Notes under the pieces: generated by a model
Told to the model about the DNA's origin: nothing
Databases searched by the model: none
Seen by the model: only the letters and a program-made list of their open reading frames with translations
Made by a program: the position numbers and the translations under genes
Shown here: piece by piece, positions 1 through 8,884 of the stretch
How positions within the stretch are numbered: the first letter of the stretch is position 1
Layout: each line of letters starts with the position of its first letter
Origin: Capilliphycus salinus
GTDB lineage: Bacteria; Cyanobacteriota; Cyanobacteriia; Cyanobacteriales; Microcoleaceae
Reading direction: 5' to 3'
Length of the DNA stretch: 64,000 nucleotides
NCBI RefSeq assembly: GCF_047276495.1
Contig: NZ_CP178543.1
Location: 5,952,001 to 6,016,000, forward strand

Positions 1-1
1 A

Positions 2-274
2 GAATTTTTAATTTTGCTCCCCGAAACCTCATTAAATGAAGCCGTTGATGTCGCCGAAAGATTGAGAATTGCCGTAGAAAATCAACCCGCAGCCAACGGT
101 TCTATTCCCTATACCATCAGTTTGGGAGTCGGAACCTGGGAGCGAAAAAATAAGTCAATTGAAGAATTAATTATCGCAGTAGATGAAGCCCTATATCAAG
201 CCAAAAAGCAAGGACGGAATCGAGTTGTTGCGTTGAATGAAACTTCAAGTTCGGCGGATGAATTGCCGTTCTAA
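2..274 (+). CDS. GGDEF diguanylate cyclase, C-terminal fragment (cut by window edge)
   Basis: The reading frame is already open at the first bases and begins with EFLILLPET, the residues that directly follow the GG of a GG(D/E)EF active-site loop. The rest (SLGVGTW, then DEALYQAKKQGRNRVV) is the standard C-terminal half of a diguanylate cyclase domain, which makes cyclic di-GMP from two GTP. The N-terminal sensor or receiver part lies outside the window, so neither the input domain nor the first GG residues can be judged. A short tail ending in ELPF follows the domain. A second GGDEF protein lies at 7738-8724. Confidence 0.85.
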   Translation, partial: EFLILLPETSLNEAVDVAERLRIAVENQPAANGSIPYTISLGVGTWERKNKSIEELIIAVDEALYQAKKQGRNRVVALNETSSSADELPF

Positions 275-561
275 AAGGGGCGGGGGAAAGTTGCTATACT
301 GGTTTGATGAAGGAGCTTATACATCACCCGCTCGGCCAGGAGTGAGTTCAGCAGGAACATCAACCTACCCATTGATTGATTAAACGATAAACTTAGATTA
401 CTCACATTTTCCGGGATGGGTTTGTTGAGATGGGTATGCAATAGTAATGTTGCCTGAACTTCGAGGCGACAAAATACGTCTACAGATTTAAGACAGGATA
501 TCAATTCCATCCCAGGCGGTTTCAAAGCCTGCATTGCTCCCGATTTTCACACCCGTTGACT

Positions 562-1410
562 ATGTTTAAATCTTTTTCATTTCTACAGCGACGTTCTTCT
601 CGTCCTTGGTTTTATCCCCTAATTTCGATTACCGTTGCTTTTAGTATATGGATTAGTTCAGCCCCCGCAACTCAAGCGATTTCTTGGCGAGATTTAATTT
701 TACGAGGGATTCAAGTTATTCAACTGACAACCCTTTCCAATCAGCAAGAAGTGGCACTGGGCCGTCAAATTAACGAACAATTAACGAAGGAAGTTAAAAT
801 CCTTCGCAACCCCGAAGCCACACAATATATTAATCAAATTGGTCAGCGTTTAGCCCAAACTAGCGAACGTTCCAATATTCCCTATACGTTTCAAGTGGTG
901 AATGATTCGAGTATTAATGCTTTTGCGACAATGGGGGGTTTTGTTTATGTCAATAAAGGGTTAATTGAAGCGGCAGATAATGAAGCGGAATTAGCCAGCG
1001 TCATCGCCCACGAAATTGGTCATATTGTTGGGCGTCATTCTGTTGAACAAATGCGTCAAATGGCCGTCGCCCAAGGGGTAGCCTCAGCGGCCGGACTCGA
1101 TGAAAGTCTGGCGATCCAAATTGGGGTAGAATTAGCCCTCAGACGCCCCAACAGTCGTAAAGCCGAATACGAAGCCGATCAGTTTGGCATTACCAACCTC
1201 GGAAAAGCCGGCTATGACCAAAGGGGGGCGGTTGACTTTATGAAAAAACTGCTTCAGGGGGGTTCGGTTCCCACGATTTTAAGCACCCATCCCGCCACAA
1301 ATGACCGTATTTCCGCTCTGGAAGCGATGATTAATCCCACCTACGCCGATAACGGTTCGGGGATGGATAACGCGGCTTACAGCGCGAAAATTCAGCGTCT
1401 ATTCTCTTAA
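562..1410 (+). CDS. M48-family zinc metalloprotease, secreted or membrane-anchored
   Basis: This is a peptidase of the M48 (HtpX/BepA-like) family. The zinc site HEIGH is at about residues 150-154, and the downstream acidic ligand is in the SRKAEYEADQFG segment near residue 205, both typical of M48. A hydrophobic stretch at about residues 18-38 (YPLISITVAFSIWISSAPA) acts as signal peptide or anchor, which places the enzyme in the periplasm or thylakoid lumen. I prefer the ATG at 562 over the in-frame TTG at 556, since only two codons separate them. Likely role: quality control of envelope proteins, inferred from the family. It is a single gene, followed by a terminator-like hairpin at 1557-1587. 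Confidence 0.85.
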   Translation: MFKSFSFLQRRSSRPWFYPLISITVAFSIWISSAPATQAISWRDLILRGIQVIQLTTLSNQQEVALGRQINEQLTKEVKILRNPEATQYINQIGQRLAQTSERSNIPYTFQVVNDSSINAFATMGGFVYVNKGLIEAADNEAELASVIAHEIGHIVGRHSVEQMRQMAVAQGVASAAGLDESLAIQIGVELALRRPNSRKAEYEADQFGITNLGKAGYDQRGAVDFMKKLLQGGSVPTILSTHPATNDRISALEAMINPTYADNGSGMDNAAYSAKIQRLFS

Positions 1411-1815
1411 AAATTAGTGAAGGTACTCCCGAGAAGCCCGGTTTCTTTGAGAAGATCTTCGCCAATTTTTCTAACGGGTTGGTGGGTGAGAGCAAAAGTT
1501 TCTAATTTCAGCCGTTCAGTTATCGGGACTCACCTACCCGACAACTAGCCTAGAAGCCCGGTTTCTCAAAGAAATCGGGTTTTTTTGCTGAATGTCTGTA
1601 TAAACTCGATCTGTTCAAAAAATGGCTCAAAAGATAGACTACTATTAGACTGGTATTTTTATAGAGTAGAGTAAGAGTATATTCCTATGTTGCTTACCCA
1701 CTCCCGAGGGGCGAATCGCCTTCGCACCTCACCTGACTTTTAGAGAAGGATTTCTCCTTTTGAACCCTTAAATGTACCTGTCGAAAATTGTATTGGATTT
1801 GGAGACTTATAAAAT
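1411..1815. other. Intergenic region with AGAAGCCCGGTTTCT repeats
   Basis: No convincing gene is seen. The motif GAAGCCCGGTTTCT occurs twice, at about 1433 and 1554. It belongs to the AAACCCGGTTTCT repeat family that also forms hairpins at 18803-18833 and 22495-22770. The promoter of the 1816 gene should lie in the last 150 bases, but I cannot fix it. Confidence 0.6.
1557..1587 (+). terminator. Rho-independent terminator-like hairpin
   Basis: CCCGGTTTCT pairs with AGAAATCGGG (one G-T wobble) across a three-base loop and is followed by seven T. It lies about 150 bases downstream of the M48 protease, so it may end that transcript. It is also one member of the dispersed CCCGGTTTCT hairpin family. 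Confidence 0.6.
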
Positions 1816-2280
1816 ATGATAGCTTCTCTTGAGGCTCCCCAACGAGTGAGTCCACAAAATTTTAATTCTCTTAAACAACTTGTCCGATCAATTACTTTTG
1901 CTCAGGATCAGTTTTGTTTAATTTTAGCCTGTTGTAACCGGATTGAACTGCGAAGTCAGATGATCGATCAGTTACATCAATTGTCCCCGGTTCAGTTTGA
2001 AGAATTGTGTTTAAAGAGTTCCACCGAAACCCTTTATGGTACCCTTGCCGAACATTTTAACTCCTATTCGCCCGATGCGGTCATGGTTTATGGGTTTGAG
2101 TCGGTTGGTCATCTGCGGGAACTTTTGATCGCAACCAACTATGTTCGGGAGGAATTTTGTAAGTTTCAGTTTCCGGTTGTTCTCTGGGTCAATGACGACG
2201 TGATGAAGCAATTTGTTCGCCTGATTCCTGATTTTTTTAGTTGGGCTTCGACGGGTATTGAGTTTGCGGATGAATTCTAA
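1816..2280 (+). CDS. Orphan N-terminal domain of cyanobacterial TPR/NTPase-type proteins
   Basis: The 154 residues contain the pattern FNSLKQLVRSI-FCLILACCNRIELR, then MVYGFESVGHLRELL-ATNYVREEF and FPVVLWVNDDV-KLIPDFFSWAST. From memory this is the module at the very N terminus of large cyanobacterial multidomain proteins, where it precedes TPR repeats or a STAND-type NTPase. Its function is not established. Here the frame stops directly after the domain and no TPR or NTPase coding sequence follows in any frame before the next gene. It is therefore a free-standing domain or a truncated remnant. The absence of internal stops suggests it is still expressed. Confidence 0.6.
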   Translation: MIASLEAPQRVSPQNFNSLKQLVRSITFAQDQFCLILACCNRIELRSQMIDQLHQLSPVQFEELCLKSSTETLYGTLAEHFNSYSPDAVMVYGFESVGHLRELLIATNYVREEFCKFQFPVVLWVNDDVMKQFVRLIPDFFSWASTGIEFADEF

Positions 2281-2286
2281 TTTTTT

Positions 2287-2306
2287 GAGTCCCCCGACTC
2301 GATTTT
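2287..2306 (+). terminator. Short terminator-like hairpin
   Basis: GAGTC, a CCCC loop and GACTC are followed by GATTTTT a few bases after the stop of the orphan-domain gene. The stem has only five base pairs, so the call is tentative. Confidence 0.4.
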
Positions 2307-2421
2307 TATCCTCACCCCCCCCGAATAAATCTTCGGGATATCTTCTCGCTGTATTATGATTTTTGTTAAAAGTTGACTTAATATTCTTCTTGGGGTTCAA
2401 GGGGGGTGCTAAACTAAGAAA

Positions 2422-3057
2422 ATGAAAAGAAGTTATTTTATCGCCATTGATAATTTAGACTTGCCTCAATCAAGGTGGTCAGGATTTCTCGTTCAGTTAG
2501 AAGGAGGTGGTCGCAGTTTATCAGATCGAGAAAAAGCCAGACAAATTATCGAGGATTTGTGGACGGAAGGAAAACTTCCCCAACACTACTTTATTAACGG
2601 ATTCAGCGAGGATAATATTATCATGCCCAGAACCAAAAAAGAACCCGATCGCGAACTTTTACCCATCGAAGAAGCGGGAAATCGTTTGATTGAATTAATT
2701 GAGTTGGTCGCGCTCAAAGCCCAAGCTCAACAAGAATATAGCACAATTTCTTCGATGGTGGAAAAGATTTTTACGGGTCGAGAAAACGAATTAACCTCAG
2801 AAGAAATCGCCCAAGCCCAAGATAGCAAGACCGTTAGAAATATTATTTCCAGTCTCACCAAAGCCATTGCAGATGTCGAACTCACTCGCAAAGAATGCGC
2901 CGAACAGTCGGAACTGATTATGGGGATTATCCAAATGGGTCAGGGGGGAAATTACGGCCTAAAATCAACGTCAGAAGTCATCAAAGAAACCGAAGATTCA
3001 ACCCCATCGGATAACAAGAATAATAGCGCCAAAACCGCAAAAGCTGCGGCTAAGTAA
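2422..3057 (+). CDS. Conserved-looking hypothetical protein, 211 residues
   Basis: I do not recognise a family. The first 70 residues (YFIAIDNLDLPQSRWSGF, then EDLWTEGKLPQHYFINGF) look globular. The middle is strongly helical, rich in Glu, Gln and Ala, and could form a coiled coil (about residues 90-170). The last 35 residues are a low-complexity Ser/Asn/Lys/Ala tail ending in AKAAAK. No signal peptide or membrane segment is present. It runs towards metH and is separated from it by a tandem-repeat block. It is very likely a real gene on length and codon pattern, but no role can be given. Confidence 0.6.
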   Translation: MKRSYFIAIDNLDLPQSRWSGFLVQLEGGGRSLSDREKARQIIEDLWTEGKLPQHYFINGFSEDNIIMPRTKKEPDRELLPIEEAGNRLIELIELVALKAQAQQEYSTISSMVEKIFTGRENELTSEEIAQAQDSKTVRNIISSLTKAIADVELTRKECAEQSELIMGIIQMGQGGNYGLKSTSEVIKETEDSTPSDNKNNSAKTAKAAAK

Positions 3058-3102
3058 GGGATTTTTAAGGAATTAGATCCCCCATTATCCCCCGCCCCCG
3101 TG

Positions 3103-3120
3103 ACCCCCAAAATTGGGGGT
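3103..3120. terminator. Palindromic hairpin between convergent genes
   Basis: ACCCCCAAAATTGGGGGT is a near-perfect palindrome just downstream of the 211-residue gene and facing metH. It could act as a bidirectional terminator, but no clear T-run follows it on the plus strand. Confidence 0.4.
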
Positions 3121-3330
3121 AAGAGGGGGACTTTTAACATTACCCCCCTTATTAAGGCAGAAGGGGGGAAGGGTGGGATCAATATTAAGGGGGGAAGGCG
3201 GACTTTTAATATTACCCCCCTTATTAAGGCAGAAGGGGGGATCAATATTAAGGGGGGAAGGCGGACTTTTAATATTACCCCCCTTATTAAGGGGGGAAGG
3301 GGGGGATCAATATTAAGGGGAAAACAAGGG
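3116..3330. repeat. G-rich tandem repeat, about 63-bp period, three copies
   Basis: The block AAGGGGGGAAGGCGGACTTT starts at 3187 and again at 3250, an exact 63-base period. A divergent earlier copy starts near 3116. Each unit contains TTAATATTACCCCCCTTATT and GGGGGATCAATATTAAGG, so units are partly self-complementary and could fold into long hairpins. Both strands stay open in some frames, which produces spurious ORFs. It fills the gap between the 3' ends of two convergent genes. Confidence 0.85.
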
Positions 3331-3341
3331 ATAAATGGGGA

Positions 3342-6300
3342 TTAAGTATTGAAGTATTTCGCCACCGGATGATAAGTCATAATCGCCGTTGTTGACTGTT
3401 CGGGATACAACTGTTCGCTTTCATCCATATACATCGAAATTCGATCAGTTTTTAGCAACTCCAACTGCTTGTATTGATCCTGCATATTCGGACAAGCCGG
3501 ATACCCAAAACTATAGCGAGAACCCCGATAACGTTGTCGCAAAATATCCTTAATATTGTCCGCATCTTCGCCGCCAAAACCCAACTCTTGACGAACTTTT
3601 GCGTGTAGCCATTCCGCCATTGCTTCTGCGGTTTGTACCGCCATCCCGTGAAAATAGAGATAGTTGGTATAATCATCTCCCGCAAACAATTTTTGAGCGA
3701 CATCTGTAGCAATTTGTCCGACGGTTACGGCGTGCATGGGGAACACATCAATATGTCCGCTTTCTTTAGGTGCAAAAAAGTCCGCAATACACAACCGTTT
3801 TCCAGAAGCTTGACGGGGAAACTCAATCATTTCAACGGGTTCTGTCGGTTTTCCGTCGCCAGAAATCATCACTTCCGGGTCATAAATTAACAATTTATTC
3901 CCTTCCGCCTGACAGGGGAAATATCCATAAACCGCCTGAGGATGTAAGAGATTTTCCTCAAGAATTCGCCGTTTCCATTCGTGCAAAATCGGATAAACCG
4001 TCTCCGCTAAAAAGGCGTCATATTCTTCGCGAGATTGGTCTTTGGGTTTGCGAAATTGCCACTGTCCAACAAACAACGCTTGTAAATCTAAATACCAGAA
4101 AACCTCATCTAACGGAATATCTTCCGGTTGCAGAACTTTTGTCCCCCAAAATGGCGGTGTCGGACGTTCGATATCAACCTCAACCACTTCCGAACGACGG
4201 GTATCAACTTCTACGGGTTGGGCGGGTTGTTTGTCTTTTTCCTCTGAGTCTGACTTCTCGGAAGTTGTGGTTTCTGACTTAATTTTTCCATTACCAAAGA
4301 CATCATTTTCCTTGGCGTATTCTTCTAGAAAACCCTGGAAATCATCCCATTTACCCGAATGTTTTGCAGGCATTAATCGGTCCATAAAGTTGAGGTCAGA
4401 AAAGGCATCTTTCCCGTAAACCACCTTACCTTTATAAGCGTTTTGACAGTCATCATAAACAAATTTGGGCGTTAAGGCGGCACCCCCCAAAATCACCGGA
4501 ACCGAAATTCCTTCTTTGTTAAAGGCTTCTAAATTATCCTTCATAAATGCGGTTGATTTTACCAACAAGCCACTCATGGCGATACAGTCGGCATTGTGTT
4601 CGCGGTAGGCGGAAATAATATTATCAACCGGCTGTTTAATTCCCAGGTTAACCACCTTGTAACCGTTGTTCGACAAGATAATATCCACCAAGTTTTTACC
4701 AATATCGTGAACGTCACCTTTTACGGTTGCAATTAGGAACGTTCCTTTACCGCTACTATTAGAGTCTTCTTTCTCCATGTAGGGTTCTAAATACGCCACA
4801 GCCGCTTTCATGGTTTGGGCGGATTGTAACACAAACGGAAGCTGCATTTGACCCGAACCAAACAATTCTCCGACGACTTTCATTCCATCCAATAAGTAAA
4901 TATTGATGATGTCGAGGGGATGATATTTTTCTAAGGCTACGGCTAAAGCATCTTCTAAACCAATCCGTTCGCCGTCGATAATATGCTGTTTGAGACGTTC
5001 TTCGATGGGCAGATTTTCGGTAGAGGCGCGGTCTTTTTTGGTGGTTTTTCCTTCAAACAGTTGGGTTAATTTGGTTAACGGGTCGTAAACACAAACATCG
5101 CCTTCAAACTGGCGTTCATCATAGATTAAATGGCGACAAACGTCTTGATGTTCGGGTTCAATTTTTGCCAGGGGTAAAATCTTACTGGCGCTAACAATAG
5201 CTGAATCTAAACCCACCGCCATACATTCGTGTAAAAACACCGAATTCAACACTTGACGTGCCGCCGGATTTAACCCAAAGGAAATATTAGAAACGCCCAA
5301 AACAATGTGACATCCGGGTAATTCTTCTCGAATTCTGCGAATAGATTCAACCGTTGCTTTTCCGTTTTCTCGGTCTTCTTCAATCCCTGTAGAAATGGGC
5401 AAAGCTAAGGTATCAAAAAAGATTTCTTGGGCGGGAATTCCATAATTAATCGCATCGTTATAAGCCCGTTTTGCGATTTCAAATTTTTTCTCTGCGGTTC
5501 GCGCCATTCCCTCCTCATCAATGGTACCGACGACAACACCCGCCCCGAATTTTTTCGCCAATTCTAACACTTTTAAAAAGCGTTCTTCGCCGTCTTCGTA
5601 GTTGGTAGAATTAAGCAAACATTTTCCGCCGGCAACCTTTAAACCGGCTTCCATTTTTTGCCATTCTGTCGAGTCCAACATCAGGGGTAAATTGACATTG
5701 GTAACGAGACGAGAAACCAATTCGTGCATATCCCGCACGCCGTCGCGTCCAACATAATCGACGTTCACATCGAGAATTTGCGCCCCTTCTTTGACCTGAG
5801 ATTTTGCTAATGCAACCAAACCATCCCAGTCTTCAGCATTTAGTAAATCCCGACATTTTTTGGAACCGCTAGCGTTAAGACGTTCGCCGATAATTAAGAA
5901 TGAATTTTCTTGTTCGTAGGTTTGGGTTCCATAAATAGAAGCCGCAGAAGGGATTATTTGCGGTTGGCGTTGTTTGGGTTTTAAAGTTGTTGCAATTTCA
6001 GCTAAGGCTTTAATATGATCCGGGCGAGTTCCGCAGCAACCGCCAATAACTTGAACGCCCAAATCTTCAATAAAGTGCATCAACGCCATTTTTAATTCTA
6101 CGGGCGTTAATTTGTAGTGGGCTTGTCCGCCAACGTTTTCCGGTAAACCGGCGTTGGGAATACAAGAAACCACGAAAGGTGAATTTTCGCTCAAGTAGCG
6201 AATATGCTCTTTCATTAAATCAGGCCCGGTCGCACAATTGAGTCCTAAAATATCAATTTGATAGGGTTCTAAAATCGTGAGGGCGGCGCTAATTTCTGAC

Positions 6301-6917
6301 CCGACTAACATCGTCCCAAAGGCTTCCATTGTCACCGAAACCATGATCGGACGGCGTTCGCCTTTTTTCTGAAAAATGTTTTCAATTCCATTCAGGGCGG
6401 CTTTAATTTGTAGCACATCCTGACAGGTTTCTACGATGAATAAATCAACGCCCCCGTCAAATAATCCCTCGGCTTGTTGAGTAAAAGCGGTTTCTAAGGT
6501 ATCATAATCAATATGTCCTAATGTGGGGAGTTTTGTACCCGGCCCCATCGAACCCGCCACAAATCTCGGTTTTTCGGGTGTAGAATATTCGGCGGTGACG
6601 GCTTTGGCGAGTTGGGCGGCGGTTTTGTTGAGATAATAGGCTTGGTCTGCGAGATCGTATTCGGCCAAAACGATGGAAGTTCCCCCGAAAGTGTCGGTTT
6701 CGATCACGTCGGCGCCCGCTTCGAGAAAGCCTCGGTGAACGGTTTTGACGGCTTCGGGTTTGGTGTGGACTAGATATTCGTTACATCCCTCGTATTCTTT
6801 CCCGCCAAAATCTTCTGCGGTGAGGTTTTGAACTTGTAAGTTTGTTCCCATCGCACCGTCGAAGACAAGCACGGGACGTTCGGGACTGTGGAGGCGATCG
6901 AGGAATAGACTTTTCAT
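3342..6917 (-). CDS. metH: Cobalamin-dependent methionine synthase
   Basis: The enzyme transfers a methyl group from 5-methyltetrahydrofolate to homocysteine through methylcobalamin. All four modules are present in 1191 residues. The homocysteine domain is about 1-330, with zinc ligands Cys228 in LNCATG and Cys294/295 in GGCCG. The pterin domain runs about 345-620 (IIGERLNASGSKK). The helical cap and B12 domain are about 640-870, with the cobalt-binding DVHDIGKN near residue 737. The C-terminal reactivation domain (about 950-1191) includes YRGSRYSFGYPACP. A charged linker rich in Glu, Lys and Ser sits before the last domain. I see no cobalamin or SAM riboswitch in the upstream 800 bases. It stands alone, divergent from the receiver-GGDEF gene. 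Confidence 0.97.
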   Translation of the reverse strand: MKSLFLDRLHSPERPVLVFDGAMGTNLQVQNLTAEDFGGKEYEGCNEYLVHTKPEAVKTVHRGFLEAGADVIETDTFGGTSIVLAEYDLADQAYYLNKTAAQLAKAVTAEYSTPEKPRFVAGSMGPGTKLPTLGHIDYDTLETAFTQQAEGLFDGGVDLFIVETCQDVLQIKAALNGIENIFQKKGERRPIMVSVTMEAFGTMLVGSEISAALTILEPYQIDILGLNCATGPDLMKEHIRYLSENSPFVVSCIPNAGLPENVGGQAHYKLTPVELKMALMHFIEDLGVQVIGGCCGTRPDHIKALAEIATTLKPKQRQPQIIPSAASIYGTQTYEQENSFLIIGERLNASGSKKCRDLLNAEDWDGLVALAKSQVKEGAQILDVNVDYVGRDGVRDMHELVSRLVTNVNLPLMLDSTEWQKMEAGLKVAGGKCLLNSTNYEDGEERFLKVLELAKKFGAGVVVGTIDEEGMARTAEKKFEIAKRAYNDAINYGIPAQEIFFDTLALPISTGIEEDRENGKATVESIRRIREELPGCHIVLGVSNISFGLNPAARQVLNSVFLHECMAVGLDSAIVSASKILPLAKIEPEHQDVCRHLIYDERQFEGDVCVYDPLTKLTQLFEGKTTKKDRASTENLPIEERLKQHIIDGERIGLEDALAVALEKYHPLDIINIYLLDGMKVVGELFGSGQMQLPFVLQSAQTMKAAVAYLEPYMEKEDSNSSGKGTFLIATVKGDVHDIGKNLVDIILSNNGYKVVNLGIKQPVDNIISAYREHNADCIAMSGLLVKSTAFMKDNLEAFNKEGISVPVILGGAALTPKFVYDDCQNAYKGKVVYGKDAFSDLNFMDRLMPAKHSGKWDDFQGFLEEYAKENDVFGNGKIKSETTTSEKSDSEEKDKQPAQPVEVDTRRSEVVEVDIERPTPPFWGTKVLQPEDIPLDEVFWYLDLQALFVGQWQFRKPKDQSREEYDAFLAETVYPILHEWKRRILEENLLHPQAVYGYFPCQAEGNKLLIYDPEVMISGDGKPTEPVEMIEFPRQASGKRLCIADFFAPKESGHIDVFPMHAVTVGQIATDVAQKLFAGDDYTNYLYFHGMAVQTAEAMAEWLHAKVRQELGFGGEDADNIKDILRQRYRGSRYSFGYPACPNMQDQYKQLELLKTDRISMYMDESEQLYPEQSTTAIMTYHPVAKYFNT

Positions 6918-7737
6918 TGGCAGTTTAAAATCGGGTGAGGATTAGACGAAATCGGTTTTAGTAAGGTAACTATAACTATTTTGCAAGACTTTAACAGTGA
7001 GCATAGACGATTTGGCGATCGACAGTCAACTCGGTTTTCCCTCCCCTCGAATGATCTCACCCCGCAAATTCCGGGAAAATATCCCTTTGCTATTCCTTCT
7101 CAATTGGTCGCAATCGCTTTACAAAAGCTTTATAAATTATCAAAATTAATTTTGTTCTTCCTCGAACGGCGATCGGGAGCGAATTGAATAATTCTATTGA
7201 TTTTGATGGGTTTTAGCTTAAAATTATCAAGATTGTGTAAAGTTTATTGGAAATTCGGTTTATTTTCAATCAAAAAAATTGATTTTATATTTTTAATTTA
7301 AGAAAGTTATTAGTTGTAAATGAGTCCGTTATTGGGTAATAAATAATAAAAATAAAAATTGGTGAATATTTTGTTTACAAATCACTAAACCGAATCGTAA
7401 ATGGGGAAATTCCTCTGTTTTTCTCAACTTAGATAAAATCTAAATTAAACTGCAAATTAAGTCTGGTTTTAGCCAAGTTGGGTATCCGATTTTATTTCGT
7501 TTTCCCGAAAATTACCGAGAACAGCAACAGGCTAAGATCGCCTCTCTCCGAAAAAATACTTAAGATTCAGAGCCAATCCCGGATTAAATATACATAAAAA
7601 CCAAACAAACTGGAAGGGTTTTCAATCGGATTTACTGTTAAGTTATTCCAGAAATTTACCATTGTTCTCGAATAAAAGGTTATACTACTGATCAGTGGTC
7701 GCATCAATTTTTATTTGCTTTTCTTTAGGTTTCCCCC
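6918..7737. other. Long AT-rich divergent intergenic region
   Basis: About 820 bases separate the divergent metH and receiver-GGDEF genes. An open frame at 6981-7187 has no recognisable protein features and I treat it as chance. The rest (7190-7700) is very AT-rich, with long A and T runs, and should hold both promoters. I find no recognisable riboswitch, tRNA or strong hairpin. Confidence 0.6.
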
Positions 7738-8724
7738 ATGTTATATCCAGATTTTGAAACTCATCCCCGTTTAATTTTTGTCGTAGAGGATAACTTATCC
7801 CACCGAAAAATGATTGGTTTTGAAATGGAAAGTCTGGGATATCGTGTGGTTCAACTCGGGGATGGACAACAGTGTTTTGAGCAATGTCCTATTCTAAAAC
7901 CGGATATGATTTTACTGGATGCTATTTTACCCCAAATAGATGGTTTTACTTGTTGCGCTCAACTCAAACAAACCTTGGGTGAAAATTGTCCGCCCGTGCT
8001 AATGATTACCGCTCTCGATGATGAGAAATCCGTCGATCGCGCTTTTTCGGTGGGAGCTACCGATTACATTACCAAACCCATTCATTGGCCCGTATTGCGT
8101 CAGCGAATTCGTCGAATTTTACAAACCCAATGGGCGATGAAAGAACTAAAAAAACAAGTCGAGCGATCGCGAACTTTGACCGAACAATTAGAAATCGCCA
8201 ATCAAAAATTAGAACAAATTGCCGCTTTAGATAGTTTAACCCAAATTGCCAACCGCCGTCGATTCGATCAAAGTTTACATTCCGAATGGAAAAGACTCGC
8301 CCGAGAACGTCTTCCCCTGTCCTTAATTTTATGTGATGTTGATTTTTTTAAAGCCTATAACGACACCTACGGACATCGAGCGGGTGATTTATGTTTGCAG
8401 CAAGTCGCCCAAACCATTTGTGAAAATGTTAAGCGTCCGGCTGATTTGGTGGCGCGTTATGGGGGCGAAGAATTTGCGATTGTTTTACCGAATACTCATC
8501 TCAAAGGAGGGGTTAAAGTTGCCGAAGATATTCGCAATTCTCTCCACGCGGCTCAGATCGAACATCCCAATTCTCGGGTGAGTAATTTCGTCACTTTAAG
8601 CTTGGGAGTCGCCAGTTTAATTCCCAATCATTACTTATCAGAAGATTTTTTGATTGGAGAAGCGGATCGAGCCTTGTACGAAGCGAAAAAATCGGGGCGC
8701 GATCGAGTGGTTTTCAGAATCTAG
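7738..8724 (+). CDS. Receiver-GGDEF response regulator (PleD-like diguanylate cyclase)
   Basis: The protein has 328 residues. The N-terminal receiver (about 9-130) has the acidic pocket VVEDN, the phospho-acceptor Asp in LLDAILP, and the conserved KPIHWP lysine. A coiled linker (LKKQVERSRTLTEQLEIANQ) leads to a GGDEF domain (about 165-328) with active-site loop YGGEEF. Five residues before this loop is RPAD, the RxxD inhibitory site, so feedback inhibition by cyclic di-GMP is expected. This is an active-looking cyclic di-GMP synthase controlled by phosphorylation. The partner kinase is not nearby. The neighbour at 8885 is another response regulator on the same strand 160 bases downstream, probably transcribed separately. 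Confidence 0.93.
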   Translation: MLYPDFETHPRLIFVVEDNLSHRKMIGFEMESLGYRVVQLGDGQQCFEQCPILKPDMILLDAILPQIDGFTCCAQLKQTLGENCPPVLMITALDDEKSVDRAFSVGATDYITKPIHWPVLRQRIRRILQTQWAMKELKKQVERSRTLTEQLEIANQKLEQIAALDSLTQIANRRRFDQSLHSEWKRLARERLPLSLILCDVDFFKAYNDTYGHRAGDLCLQQVAQTICENVKRPADLVARYGGEEFAIVLPNTHLKGGVKVAEDIRNSLHAAQIEHPNSRVSNFVTLSLGVASLIPNHYLSEDFLIGEADRALYEAKKSGRDRVVFRI

Positions 8725-8884
8725 AAAATCATCTAGCAAATCCTCAAATCATTGATAAAATTCAAATAAATTTGTCAAGTGCGGATAGGGTAAAGAAAAC
8801 CGTCCGTTTGATAGATCGATTTGGGGTCTCCAGTTCGCTAGAGTTAAAGAAAGTAAAGGGTTAGTAAAGGGAAAGGTAAAGTCG

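Noticed and set aside
271..534. 87-residue minus-strand ORF near the left edge
   Set aside because: Low-quality composition and no context; treated as chance.
3100..3345. ORFs through the 63-base repeats
   Set aside because: Their peptides are simple reiterations of the repeat (TFNITPLIK, GGINIKGG) with no start signal.
6981..7187. 68-residue ORF in the metH upstream gap
   Set aside because: No family features or ribosome site, and the frame spans AT-rich non-coding-like DNA.
6918..7737. Cobalamin or SAM riboswitch upstream of metH
   Set aside because: I could not find a B12-box-like sequence or SAM-type kink-turn motifs; only AT-rich DNA is visible.
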